DNA of 64,000 bases from Nymphalis io (GCF_905147045.1 NC_065893.1:4154001-4218000), one strand, 5' to 3'; positions 27,601 to 37,940 are shown, numbered from the stretch's first letter. A program made the numbers and translations. The notes: generated from the sequence alone by a model not told the origin.

Positions 27601-29124
27601 TAAGTTTTTTTTTTCAGTGCCAAGAAAGTATATGTAGGTGGATTGTGTACGTACAGCTGTGGCATGCTTATGCTGTGTATTCTCCGAGCTCGTGCGGCTG
27701 TGCTGCTCTTCAGCTGGACTGCTGGAATAATGTACTCGACCCTATTCACCATGCCATATTTACTGGTCGCACATTATCACGCAACCGGAATGGTAAGTTT
27801 TAGCTGATTATTAGCGAAGTGAAACCCATGATGAAAATTTAAATTCTAGCCTTCATCAAGTTCTTTACTAATTTGTTTTAAGCCTAAGAGTCAATTGTGA
27901 TAGATAATTATTTAAAATAAATTAAGATAAATCTTATTTTTTTACATGTACGTTAATATATTTATATTGTTAATTGTCTGCAACTTTATCGTTTTACTTA
28001 TAAACTTTGCTTAACAACTGCTTAGTTAATCACTGATGTAGCTCTTTCTGTCACTATTGATTTAACATTCGAAAGAAGACACAATATTGTTTAACAAATA
28101 ACCAGCTAAACAAAGTTCATAAGTACGGCACACACTATTATCTATATAACCGTATCCGTAACAGCCTGTGAATGTCCCACTGCTGGGCTAAAGGCCTCCT
28201 CTCCACTTTTTGAGGAGAAGGTTTGGAGCTTATTCCATCCATATCCAGTTATCTATATAACGGAAAACTGCAATTAATCTTAAACACATACACGGCGGCC
28301 AATCTCAAGAGAGACTAGCCAACTATGCAGGAAATATTATCGTGCACAAGTGTGTGTACAAACACAAGTGCACTCTATTGCCTAACTCTCATAATCCGAT
28401 GGGACGGCAATCCGACACGACCGGAAAGAGTTCAGGCACTGGACCAACGACTTTACCTGCTTTCCGAGGCACGGGAGTGTACACACTTCTTATGTATATA
28501 TTTAATTTACATACGTTACATTATAAAGTACAGTTAAATAATCAAAGTAGTCATATTGTATGATATGATATAATGTTATGTGTTACTTTTCTAACATATT
28601 GTATTTATATTACGGGAGCACGTTTGCATAATCTATCTTAGAGAGTGGGCTTGTATTTTAATAATATTATGAATTCCCAATCACAATGCAATCAAATGAA
28701 TCACAGTGCATTTTTATTGTAAGGAGATTATAATAATAATCGATTGATGGCACCTAAACCATTATTATTGTACCATGGTCGGTCCCCACACAGTTAAACT
28801 TTATCACCGTACGCAACACCGTTATATGCTGTAAAATGTGTACGTTTTGAACAAAAATATATAGATTGATAAATGGTATTGTATTATTATATTATATCAT
28901 TCCAGTGGGACAGCGAGGGTGGTGGTAGTGAACAGGAACGTGGTATCGGCACCGATGTGGCGGTGGTCAGCAGCTGTGTGTTTGTAGCTCAATTGTGTAT
29001 ATCGGTGATCATGGGATTCGCTGTAAAGATCACTGGCTCCACGGCAGCAGTAGTTGCTGTTGCTGCAACGCTTGCTGGAGCAGCTGCTTTCACTGCAACT
29101 AAGATAACATATCTTGATCTTTAA
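18603..29124 (+). CDS. SLC45-family sugar/proton symporter-like protein, 9 exons, 602 aa
   Basis: Exons: 18603-18808, 19550-19812, 20306-20545, 23063-23164, 23649-23911, 24389-24598, 25194-25324, 27618-27792, 28906-29124. All introns are GT-AG and the phases agree, giving 1809 nt (602 codons plus TAA). This is a major facilitator of 12 expected membrane spans. Seen: a hydrophilic N-terminus (1-75); the block around E87 (EFSYAGETAF); the loop motif with D134-R135 and GRRRPF at 141-146, typical of the loop between spans 2 and 3; DFDADACQSPARAYLLD at 216-232, the SLC45 signature region; an acidic central loop in exon 5; and hydrophobic C-terminal exons. Known SLC45 members carry sucrose or glucose with protons (Drosophila Slc45-1, vertebrate SLC45A1-A4). 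Substrate and membrane here are inferred. The start at 18603 is the first ATG of a frame that splices correctly. Orthology to a particular paralogue is not resolved. The introns carry many SINEs. Confidence 0.92.
19139..19415 (-). mobile_element. SINE family D (Bm1-like organisation), full-length, in SLC45 intron 1
   Basis: On the - strand: a tRNA-like head 'gttggcgtggttggtagaac' followed by 'ggttatgggttcgattccca' (A- and B-box regions), the body 'catgtttgtcctgagtctgg', 'agttgtctggtttccatagc', 'gatcagatggccgtgtgtga', and a 3' (ATT)n tail ending at about 19139. The head could be mistaken for a tRNA gene, but it continues straight into the SINE body. Confidence 0.85.
20095..20212 (+). repeat. 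Dispersed repeat 3' end, in SLC45 intron 2
   Basis: 'caaaatcgg', then 'gccgtgaaagcgtaacagac' and 'actttcgcattta' form the common 3' end of a lepidopteran dispersed repeat class, also suggested at 48588-49032. The 5' part is not recognisable. Confidence 0.5.
21975..22050 (+). mobile_element. SINE family A, 5' fragment, in SLC45 intron 3
   Basis: 'gcaagcctgtctgggtaggt', 'accacccact', and 'tctactgccaaacagtaata' match the first ~75 bases of family A. The rest is missing. Confidence 0.75.
22590..22680 (+). mobile_element. SINE family B, decayed 3' fragment, in SLC45 intron 3
   Basis: 'tgccatatgtgaatcaatcc', 'cttctcttcaataggagagg' and 'tttacaggcta' are decayed versions of the family B 3' half. 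Confidence 0.65.
22721..22980 (+). repeat. Intronic duplicated segment, copy 1 (SLC45 intron 3)
   Basis: Matches 23942-24199 in the same orientation over about 258 bases with few differences (I counted about seven substitutions plus A/T-run length changes). Both start with GAATTAATCGAAAGACCATG. It has no coding capacity, no inverted ends and no A-rich tail that I can see. Confidence 0.9.
23942..24199 (+). repeat. Intronic duplicated segment, copy 2 (SLC45 intron 5)
   Basis: Near-identical partner of 22721-22980, about 1.2 kb downstream. It begins 30 bases after the exon 5 splice donor. The two copies bracket exons 4 and 5. Confidence 0.9.
25425..25715 (+). mobile_element. SINE family B, full-length, diverged, in SLC45 intron 7
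   Basis: Head 'gccgagatgacccagaggtt', B-box region 'cgtggattcaaac', body and 3' end 'cccagcagtggtacattcac'. Many point changes mark it as an older copy. Confidence 0.8.
26845..27140 (+). mobile_element. SINE family B, full-length, in SLC45 intron 7
   Basis: Head 'gccaagatggcccagtagta', B-box 'cgtggtttcgaacccgggca', 'gcaccaccgaattttcatgt', a well-preserved body and 'cagcagtgggacatttacag'. The open frame 26884-27093 is SINE sequence. Confidence 0.88.
27235..27375. repeat. Dispersed-repeat fragment, probably LINE-derived
   Basis: The CAT-repeat start ('catcatcatcatcc') followed by 'tcgtccactgctgaacattg' and 'gcacgccaccgagctcgatc' is a string I associate with a common lepidopteran LINE-derived repeat. 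No reading frame supports it, so the identification is tentative. It lies in SLC45 intron 7. Confidence 0.4.
28138..28261 (-). mobile_element. SINE family B, 5'-truncated, with 13-bp target-site duplication
   Basis: The insert (about 28151-28248) is a 3' piece of family B on the - strand. It is flanked by identical 13-mers TTATCTATATAAC at 28138-28150 and 28249-28261. A 5'-truncated SINE with such flanks is what target-primed reverse transcription produces. It lies in SLC45 intron 8. Confidence 0.85.
28290..28492 (-). mobile_element. SINE family C fragment, in SLC45 intron 8
   Basis: The reverse complement matches family C: 'cctcggaaagcaggtaaagt', 'ggtccagtgcctgaactctt', 'gattgccgtcccatcggatt', and 'ggccg' at the end. 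Only about 45 bases separate it from the SINE B insertion upstream. + strand open frames here are SINE sequence. Confidence 0.8.
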
Positions 29125-29395
29125 GCACAGAATACGGTATGACTTGCGAGTATTGATGAATTTAGTTGTTATTTTCAGCAAGTTAATGTTGTTTCTGGTA
29201 TAAAGTACATAATATAAGATATTGGATTGTTGTGAACTGCTTATAACATTATTGTATTAAACAAACGTTGATGGATTTTGTAGACGTTTGCCATATGTAT
29301 TAATAATTTTATTGAGTAAAAATGTTAATATTAGTTAAGATATAAAGAATTGACTTCGGATTTAAAACAAAATGTTCGTTATAGCAACATCATAA

Positions 29396-29401
29396 AATAA
29401 A
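29396..29401 (+). other. Candidate polyadenylation signal of the SLC45 gene
   Basis: AATAAA about 270 bases after the stop codon. In DNA this AT-rich, a chance hexamer is possible. An ATTAAA variant occurs earlier, near 29254. Confidence 0.3.
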
Positions 29402-32020
29402 TCCATTAAACTATTAAGGATAGAGTTTAGATAACACTTCATTAAACTTTCATTAAACACTTTCATTAAACTATATGGATTCATTTAACTATGTATAATT
29501 ATAATTACAATAAATTAGCGTATTATTATTTTCGAATATGATTATAAAATTATCCTGACAGCATTTAGAGTAGGTAATATGTCTAAAGCAATCTGACAAG
29601 AACAGCGGTGTTCTGTCAAACGCTACATATCCCATTCGTGAAATGTTAAAATCCGGCTTGCGGTGCTACGGTATTTTAAAGCATGTATCCTTTAAAGTTT
29701 ATGAATATTATAGTCGATATCGCTTATCACTTTCTGACATTTCAAGAATGTTCTGCAGCGAGTTTGAGTTTTTTCTAACCGAATAGTTCTACACATACAA
29801 ATTATTTTGTATTGTAGGCTTTTTATGTGTAGGATTTTTACTTTTTATGGTTTAAAAATATTTTAGATAATAAATTCATGGTGAATTCCATAACAGCATA
29901 TTACATACAGATACTATATTTACTGTTAAATTACATAAATGAAATAATATTAAATTATGAATAATCGCATATTTATAATATATTATTTACTAAATGTGCA
30001 ATGAGATAACAAATGAATGACAAATTGTTTTATTAAAAATAAACTTCGTACATACACAATTTTTTAAAAATTCTTTAAATTAATTAGCGCTGTGCTGATG
30101 ACATCGGACAGCGTAATAAAGCCGGTGGGAGCGCTTAATGCTGATTGATTAAAAAATTTCTCTATTCCAATTAAGAAATACTATTACGAAAAACAGCATT
30201 ATATATAAATTGATACAAAATATTAGAATAAACTATTACTATAATCATATTTAGTAAATCTAATTTCTCATCAACAGTAAGATATATCGATGTGAGCACA
30301 AGCAAATATTTTAATTCGTTTATTATGTGTTTTCAAACAAAATAAGCAATGTTCGTAATTTAATTTACAAGGAAAAAAAAATCTAAAATTAAGTTTTACA
30401 ATAATGTTTAAGTCGTTTTAGAATATCGATTTTATTTATGAACAATATTGCCTCATATAAAGAATAAAAATTTATCTAAAGTTTTAGAATAAGTTTATAA
30501 TAGGTATGTAATCTAAATATTGTCATTTAATATATTATGACATAATTCAATGCGATTTGTACAAAATGTAAGAAAAACCAGTTGGTATAATAAAATTGAA
30601 GAAAGAAAAAGTATTTTGTTAAAAATCTTGTATATTTTAAATGGCAACACTGATTTATTATTTTGATGTTACTTGGCTTATAAATTGTACAAGTCGGTTT
30701 GAAATAATATAATCTATCGATGGCGTTAGTTATATCGAATATTATTTATGTATGAGTTTTTCAATATGTGACACATTTTTCTGTTGTTGGATATTAAGAA
30801 GATAAAAATGAATGTTTTATTAAATAATTAAGTCTTACAAATTTGAAAAAATTAAATATATTTAGTGATTATGATAAAATATGAAATTTAACATATTCAA
30901 TTAAATCTATCATTTATAAATTCATATTACCAAAAATAATCTACTATTTAATATTTTAACATAATATATAAGAAATAATATATAAGAAAGAAAAATGTCA
31001 TTCGAAACTTCCATAACGACAATTTTGATTCCCTTGTCGCTTCTTATTAGTTTATAGATTTTGATCACAATAAAATAAACTATACATCATTAAAAACTGT
31101 TTTACTGAAAACGAAATAATTAATAAAAAAATCTGCGATAAACAATTTCATAAATTTACGTTTGCGGGAAATAAATTGTTAATGTAAACGACATTTACGT
31201 TAATGAATCTTAGTTAAGCGCAGGTGTTTTATTTAAATTAAGTTAGACTCAGTTATGACGGTAAAACTACCGTTCAACTTCGAGTTTACCGACGTCAGGA
31301 AAGGAAATGACTTAATATACGTTAAAAGCTTAAGAACGTTCAGAATTTCTAAAGTGTTCCTTGGAATATTTTAAGGATATGAGGGACAGCAAAGTTTATT
31401 ACTTGTGTGGAGTTTATCATCAAATATTATAGATTTATTTCATCTTCCCTTAAAATTCTTCCGTTTATAAAGATTTAATATAAGAAAATATAAACAAAGT
31501 AATAACTAAAAAAAGTAAATCTATCTTTTTAAATGAAAATGAGTTTAAGAACAAGTTCAACATGGAGCTGCAGAACATGGATTACTGCTCTCATCTCACC
31601 TCTGCTCCCCATTACCAGCTTTTTCCAACGGAGAACGGCTATTATTGTCAACGATCAAGCTCTTTCCGACCGGCTCGATCCTATGGTTCTGCGTGATGAA
31701 GATGTTGGATTCACGGGAAATGTTCTGAGGAATTGTTAATTGTTGTTATTTGTTTAGTTTAATCCCAACCGCTGAATTTCACATTTGGATATCGTGTCAG
31801 AATTCCAATTTCTATTCTCACCTATGAAACGAGCTTTCACCGGCAGTTTTCCTGAATTGATATAATAATAATATATTTTTTTTTTATTAAAAAACCATCA
31901 TATTAGATCAGAAACAAAATGTGAACGATAATAATTATTATATAGTGTAAATAAAAAATCTCATATTACTGTTTGTGTTTTGTATTTAATTTAATAAGTT
32001 ACATAATTCATGAAATTCAC
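29402..32020. other. Intergenic DNA 3' of the SLC45 gene
   Basis: AT-rich, with no repeat family recognised and no secure gene. A GC-richer patch at 31540-31740 is listed separately. Confidence 0.5.
31562..31696 (+). other. Orphan 44-codon open frame in a GC-richer patch
   Basis: ATG at 31562 opens a 44-codon frame to TGA at 31694, with balanced amino-acid use (MELQNMDYCSHLTSAPHYQL at its start, a Ser/Arg-rich end). The frame stays open upstream of the ATG, through a less complex A-rich stretch. A second frame overlaps (31533-31739). I do not recognise either. It may be a terminal exon, a decayed gene piece, or chance. Confidence 0.2.
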
Positions 32021-32283
32021 ATGGTGGTAGGGCACTCATCAGATATTCTACCGCAAAACAGCAGTACCTGTTATTGTTGTGTTCCGGTTTGAAGGGTGAG
32101 TGAGCCAATGTAATTACAGGCACAAGGGACATAAAATCTTAGTTCCCAAGGTTGGTGGCGCATTGGCTATGTAAGCGATGGTTGAAATTTCTTACAATGC
32201 CAATGTCTAAGGGCGTTTGGTGACGACTTACCATCAGGTGGGCCATATTCTCGTCCGCCGTCCTATTCTATAAAAAAAAAGAA
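32021..32283 (+). mobile_element. SINE family A, copy with head partly deleted
   Basis: Starts 'ggtggtagggcactcatcag', lacking the 'gcaagctcgtctgggtagg' part of the head, then follows the family to 'taccatcaggtgggccatat', 'tcctattctata' and an A-run. The internal gap in the head distinguishes it from the other copies. Confidence 0.85.
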
Positions 32284-32709
32284 ATAAAATAATATTTATT
32301 GTAAATAATAAGAATCAATAAATTTAATAATTAAAATAACAATAAAGGAAATTGATTTCAAATATAATAAACATATAATATATAATTATTGTTTTGTGGA
32401 AGGAAAAGGATAAGCAAAGGTACATCAGATTAAAACTTAAGTTAAGAAGCCAGTTAGTTTATTTTACATTGAAGAAAGTTAAGTGAATAAATATTTATCT
32501 CTTTATTTATTCTATTATAGAACACTTAACTTAGGTAGACATATTGTTGACCTATCAAAGAGATACGCGCAATGCAGTCTTGCAAACTCGAGCAGCTCTA
32601 GGCTTATTTTGAGCAAGTCTAGGATCGAAGGACATCTGCATGTGTTTCCTAAGTGTATTGTCAAAAGTATGACATATATATATAACTTGACGCACTGTGT
32701 GCACCCTTT
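32284..32709. other. AT-rich spacer between SINE A and R1 relic
   Basis: No gene or repeat family recognised. Confidence 0.4.
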
Positions 32710-33727
32710 TTTTTGACAGTGAATCGCTCCACCTCCTTTAATCCTGGACGGTCACCGCTCAACCTCGCTTCCACCCGGAACCGGTCCACTTACGCAAGCA
32801 CCTCTGCCTGGAGTTACCAGGGCGGATCACTCGCGAGAAATGTCGCTGCCGTCCATAACCACGTATCGCTCTCACCGCTACTGACTCTGTGGTCTCCAAA
32901 GAAGAGCCTTGTTACGAGTGGCGAGAGCGTCCACGCAGATGGGTGCACCGTACAGCGCCATGGAACGCACTACACCACGTATAAACACCGGCAAGGCGTT
33001 TCCGGCCCTCCTACGTTGGGTAGAAGGCAGCCCAAGGTGGCAGCAGCGTTGATGAGCTTTGGACAAAATACTGCCCGAAGCTCCATCTTTTATCCAGAAT
33101 CAGGCCCAGATACCTCGTCTGGGCCTGCACCTTAATAACCGTCCAGAGGACGCCCCTCGAAGGGGACCCCGACGTGGACCGTGGAATAGGAGGGCCTCCA
33201 TTTTTGTTAAAGAGACCCTCAAGCCCAGCATTTTGATCCGATCCACCGTGAGCGACGCTCCGACCTCAGCCAGGCGGGCCGCCTCCTGAAAGGTACGTCT
33301 CGTAGCCGTGATGAGAATGTCGTCCGCGTAGCACAGCACCCCCATTCTGGGAAGGATGTGTGCCCGCAGGAGCCAGTCAAAGCCCATTGGAGCCCATTGG
33401 GAGCCCAAGCCCACGTTCCACAGGATTGGGCCGAGAACCGATCCCTGTGGATGTATCTATGGTCCGACAGATTTTCCACCTCCACCTCTACCCTCCAGTT
33501 CCTTACTCTGCGTGCTGCGATAGGGGTGGCGAACGATAGGTCCACCACGGACCCTCCCTGCTGCCACACACAGGTGTTCACCTGCCCCCTGTTAAGTAGA
33601 GGCAGGCTGAAGAGTAAGGCCCAAACCTGGACGGCTCTCCCTCGTGGATTCGTGGCAGGGTTTCCCCAGGCACATGATTTTGCGTTAAAGTCACCGACAA
33701 CCATTGTCGGTTTCAGCGACTGCCTGG
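32710..33727 (-). mobile_element. R1-clade LINE, internally deleted relic (endonuclease joined to reverse transcriptase)
   Basis: On the - strand, 33727 to about 33445 encodes the middle of an apurinic-type endonuclease: VVGDFNAKSCAWG (catalytic-loop region) through to NLSDHRYI, the SDH motif near its C-terminus. It then jumps, with a change of frame, into reverse transcriptase at PQGSVLGPILWN and continues to the catalytic box LCYADDILIT (about 33330-33300), then LGLRVSLTKMEALLF. After further frame changes come RYLGLILDKRW and VRSMALYGAP (about 32970-32950). The endonuclease-RT linker and RT fingers are missing, so the copy cannot move itself. R1-type elements classically insert in rDNA or other fixed sites. 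No such target is seen here. Overlapping + strand open frames in this region are shadows. Confidence 0.85.
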
Positions 33728-33838
33728 ACACCAGACAACTGATATACTACATATACTATTTTTCTTTTGTAAATACATACTTATATAGATAATTACACCC
33801 AGACTCAGGACAAACAGACAGGTTCATGCACATCCAAT
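33728..33838 (-). mobile_element. SINE family D, internal piece abutting the R1 relic
   Basis: 'accagacaactgatatacta' and 'cacccagactcaggacaaac' match the middle of the full copy at 19139-19415. The match begins exactly where the R1 relic ends, and no remainder of the SINE lies on the other side of the relic. The join is therefore a chimera or rearrangement, not a simple insertion. Confidence 0.75.
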
Positions 33839-34707
33839 GTTAAGTATTTATATCTTTGTTACCTTACTCTTTTTACAGAGCAAATTATTATCCTGCTCCA
33901 GATCTCTGTAAAGAAGATAATAAATGGGCAATGCTCTGACAGTTGCAACGTGTTTTTTACTGTAACGATTTATCATTTGAACGTCGTGTGAAATGATCTC
34001 CTAGCGTACTCTGTTATAGAAAAACCAACTCAGGTAAGTTAAATAAGCATTTTATGTGTTTTATATAAAATAATTTACTTACAAGTCTATGACTAATATT
34101 AGATTACGATAAAATAAAAACTATTGGTATTTGGCTCTTGCCTATCCATTATATTACATAATTACATTAAAAATATAATAAGGAATTATATTATGTGTGT
34201 ACAGTGTAAGAATTCCAGAGGAGTGTTTTTCGTTTTTGTTGATAACTAATGAAATATTTCATAATAAATACATACTCTGAAGGCAATTCCTGTATTCTCT
34301 GAGTTTTATCATCTTGTGATATAATATCATATCTTTTGATTTGCTTTTTAATTAAACTTTAACTACTATTCAAGTTTTAAAGTAACGCAGTCTTTAGAAA
34401 TTGAACGTATAGCTCAACTTTCAACTTTTAAAAGTCTTAAAACCATTTTTATTACATTTGGGAGAGCAGTAAATCTAGTTTACAAGTTTCATCCTGCGGA
34501 AATGCAGTTTTCTTACATTTTATTGACTCACCGAATAGGAAATTACATCGGAAAAAGCAACCCCGCACATTTTGAAACCCCGCATGGAGACTAAGCATCG
34601 ATGATAAAATATAATAATAACAATAATAATAATAAATGTTATTTACAGATAAATATCCATAGTGTTAGTTACAAGCTTGAAAACTATGTTAGTAGATATA
34701 TTAACTA
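33839..34707. other. AT-rich spacer, no gene seen
   Basis: Contains a short (ATA)n microsatellite at about 34610-34635 and nothing else recognisable. Confidence 0.45.
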
Positions 34708-35103
34708 TTATTTAGCATACATAAGGGGTCTAAAACAACGAGTTGATACATGAAGTTTCCCCCAATGTTTAACAAAAGGATTATCCATTTTCAGCATCAA
34801 TGTATTCAGGATACCGTTAGAAACTCCGCGCCTCCTAGCCATTATAGACGCTGCTCTCTTTCTAATGATGGCATAGAAGTCATCCACACGGGCTTCAGCA
34901 AACATCAGCGATGCACTACAAAAGCGCGGCAATCCCAACAGTATCCTGAATGCATCGTTATACTGTACGCGCAGCGCGTTGAAGGCCCTCTGCGTATACT
35001 TTAGCCACAAGCTGCACGTGTATAGGTTTTGACAGTACGCTTTAAAAAGAGTAATTTTTACGTCATTCGTACAACGTGCAAACCTGCGAGCTAACTGGTT
35101 GAT
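34708..35103 (-). mobile_element. RTE-type LINE, C-terminal coding segment (distal half of a split copy)
   Basis: The - strand frame runs from 35103 to a stop at 34708. It starts NQLARRFARCTNDVKITLFK and ends in the C-terminal domain (YNDAFRILLGLPRF; AIIRKRAASIMARRRG). This is the region downstream of the reverse transcriptase in RTE-like LINEs. It is the direct continuation of the segment at 37448-37812: removing the + strand LINE between them restores one uninterrupted reading frame. Confidence 0.75.
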
Positions 35104-37447
35104 CAGCCCACCAGGATCCTAGACATTGATGGGCAAGCACCTTCTCTACTGGACCTTCTGCTGACTTCTCACCCGGTGGAATATCAGGTTGTGGTTCAGG
35201 CTCCTCTTGGCTCTTCGGATCACAGCCTTATTTCTACCAGAGTGCCACAGGCCAAGCTGCCGCCACTAGCGGTATGCAAACGTCGCGTTTGGCACTATAA
35301 GTCGGCGGATTGGGACGGTATGCGCGATTACTATGCGTCGGTCCCTTGGAAGGAACGTTGCTTCAGTGGGAATGACCCGACAGCTAGTGCCGCTGCTGTT
35401 GCTGGCGAGATCATGCTGGGAATGGAATACTACATTCCTAGCTCAGATCTCGTCAGTAGGAGTACGCGTAACCGTTGGTTCACTCGTGAATGTGCCGATG
35501 CTGTATCAGCTAAGCAGGCGGCATATCGCAAGTGGATCAACGGCTGCATTAGCGGGGCATCTAACATTGACTCACTGAAAGCAAACTATAATAAAAATTC
35601 CAAGTCCTGTAGAAAGGCATACACGAGAGCGGATGCACAGCGCATTGTACAGATTGGTCATGACCTTGTTTCGCATCCTAGGGGCTCCCGTAGCTTCTGG
35701 CGTCTGATAAAGTCTGTGCAAAACAATTTCTGCCAACCTTCGCTGCCACCGCTCAGAAATCCGGACGGATCGCTAGCTCACAGTCCGCAAGAGCAAGCTG
35801 ATCTCCTGGCTAAACTCTTTGCCGACAATTCCGTCATCGATGATTGTAGTGCACTGCCACCTACAATACCTGCATGTGGCCATACGATGCCTGACATTAA
35901 AATCAGGCAACGTGATGTGCGTGCGGAGCTGCAATCACTTGATGTACGGAAAGCTAGCGGTCCCGATGGAATACCAGCCATAGTGCTGAAGAAGTGCGCA
36001 GCGGATCTGTCTCCTGTGTTAACGCGCCTGTTCCAACTTTCTCTCTCTTCGGGAAGTGTGCCGGAGGCTTGGAGAAGAGCTAATGTGCAAGCGGTTCCCA
36101 AAAAAGGGGATCGGTCTGACCCGGCAAATTATCGGCCAATAGCTATCACCTCAGTACTTTGTAAGGTGATGGAACGGATTTTAAACAACCAACTGATCCA
36201 TTACCTAGAAGATCACTGTCTAATTAATGATCGTCAGACAGGGTCTGGCACAGAAGTCTTCTCTCCAAGCTGCCGGCATATGGTCTGCCTGCTCAGCTAT
36301 GCACCTGGATTGCCAGCTTTCTACACAAGCGTAGCCTTCGTGTTTTAGTTGATGGTTGCGCTTCACAATTTTATGTAGTGAATGCTGGGGTCCTCCAGGG
36401 ATCTGTGCTATCTCCCACGCTCTTTCTTTTGCATATCAATGATATGCTCTCTCTTGGGAACATACATTGCTATGCAGACGATAGTACAGTGCATGGTGGA
36501 TACCACGGACGCGCAGTGGCTGGGCGAGCGGAAATTGAGGAGAGACGGAAGGATCTTGTCATTGAACTCGATAGGACGTTAGAGCTCATCGCCAAATGGG
36601 GCTCTGATAATCTTGTTGAGTTTAATGCCAAAAAAACACAGGTATGCGCTCTCACGGCGAAAAAGTTAACATTTTCCCCTCTTCCCTCCCTCTGTGGTAC
36701 TCCGCTAGTGATGCAAAGCAAAATCGCCATGCTGGGGATTGACGTTCGCTGCGACCTTAGTCCAAGGGATTACATCGAGGCTGTTATAAAAACAGCTTCA
36801 CGGAAACTCGGAGTTCTGAACAAGGTGCGGCGCTTTTTCACGCCACAACAACTGTGCCTGCTGTACAAAACACAGGTACGGTCTTGCGTGGAATATTGCT
36901 CGCACCTTTGGGATGGCTCCGCTAAGTACCTACTTGAGGCCTTGGACCGGTTGCAGCGACGTGCCGTACGCATTATTGGCGACGTAAAGGTCACAAACGT
37001 CCTTGAACCTTTACAATTGCGTCGTGAGATAGCAGTACTGAGCGCTTTCTATCGACTGTATCACGGCGAGTGCTCTGAGGAATTATTCTCTCTAATTCAA
37101 GCTTCCCCCTTCCTTCTTAAGTCCACGCGAGCTGGTTCTCGATGTCACCGCCTAACTGTGACATCAATTCCATCGCGAACAAAGAAATTTGGCAACTCCT
37201 TTCTTTGTTGTAGTTTTTCCAAAAAATGGAATTCCTTACCAGCTCACGTGTTCCCCTCCTCTTACAACCCGGGTTCCTTCAAACGAGGCGTGAAGAGGCA
37301 TCTTGCGGGCCGGCAAGGTGAAGGCGGCTAGTGCAGAACGTTTTTCCCGTCTGTACTGGCCGTCGTCGCATTTGGACTCTACTACCACTTACCATCAGGT
37401 GGAGTAGAGTCATTTGCCCTCCCGGCGAATATAAAAAAAAAAAAAAA
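35104..37447 (+). mobile_element. CR1/Jockey-group LINE, 5'-truncated, RT internally deleted, A-rich 3' end
   Basis: The frame opens at about 35106, already inside the endonuclease (SLLDLLLTSHPVEY; SSDHSLI is the SDH motif near 35216-35236), so the copy is 5'-truncated. The linker, then RT: ASGPDGIPAIVLKKCA (about 35955), PKKGDRSDPANYRPIAITS (about 36095-36150), ending with LINDRQ at about 36232. There the sequence jumps to VWHRSLLSKLPAYG (about 36243) in another frame. The intervening palm motif A, with a catalytic Asp, is lost. The second frame continues through AGVLQGSVLSPTLFLLHIND, the catalytic box CYADDSTVHG (about 36468-36495), and a C-terminal region (VEYCSHLWDG; FSKKWNSLPAHV) to a stop at 37331. 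The 3' end has ACCACTTACCATCAGGTGG and a run of 16 or more A. Dead as an autonomous element. Confidence 0.88.
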
Positions 37448-37812
37448 ACATACCGCATCGTACCGCCAAGGCCCTACGCTCTCTCTCCATGTCAGCATCG
37501 TCAGATAAATCCTCGGTGACTATGTGACCCACGTATTTAAAGCTCTTAACTCTTTGGAGTTGTGTTACGTTTAGAGTCACAGCAGGGATATTATCTGATA
37601 TGCTATATCGACCCTTAAAAATCAAAAGCTCACTTTTCTTTTCATTGTATACAAGCCCATGTGACACAGCATAGGACTCACATACAGTAAGCAATTTTCT
37701 AAGTCCGCTAATTGAGGGACTCAGCAAAACCATGTCATCCGCGTAACTGAGGTTGTTTATAATTGTACTATCTATCGAACAGCCTACACCTGTTTTGCTG
37801 AGCTCATCAATT
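37448..37812 (-). mobile_element. RTE-type LINE, reverse-transcriptase segment (proximal half of a split copy)
   Basis: The - strand frame from about 37812 down to 37448 contains NNLSYADDMVLLSPSISGLR (the YADD catalytic box), CESYAVSHGLVYNEKKSEL and FKYVGHIVTEDLSDDADMER, typical of the RTE-like RT palm and thumb. The frame is broken only by the LINE insertion at 35104-37447. The upstream RT and endonuclease are absent: the copy ends at the SINE D tail at 37813. Confidence 0.82.
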
Positions 37813-37940
37813 ATAATAATAATAATATCCTGGGACATTTTTCACACACGGCCATCTGATCCAAAACTAAGCAGAGCTTGTACGATGGAAACCAGACAAC
37901 TGATATACTACATATACTATTTTTCTTTTGTAAATTCATA
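37813..37940 (-). mobile_element. SINE family D, 3' half
   Basis: '(ataat)n', 'cctgggacatttttcacaca', 'cggccatctgatcc', 'ggaaaccagacaactgatat' match the 3' half of the full copy at 19139-19415. The (ATT)n tail abuts the RTE relic. Confidence 0.8.

Noticed and set aside
33358..33792. 144-codon open frame on the + strand
   Set aside because: Antisense shadow of the R1 endonuclease/RT relic, which is recognisable only on the - strand.
35778..36101. 107-codon open frame on the - strand
   Set aside because: Shadow of the + strand LINE coding sequence.
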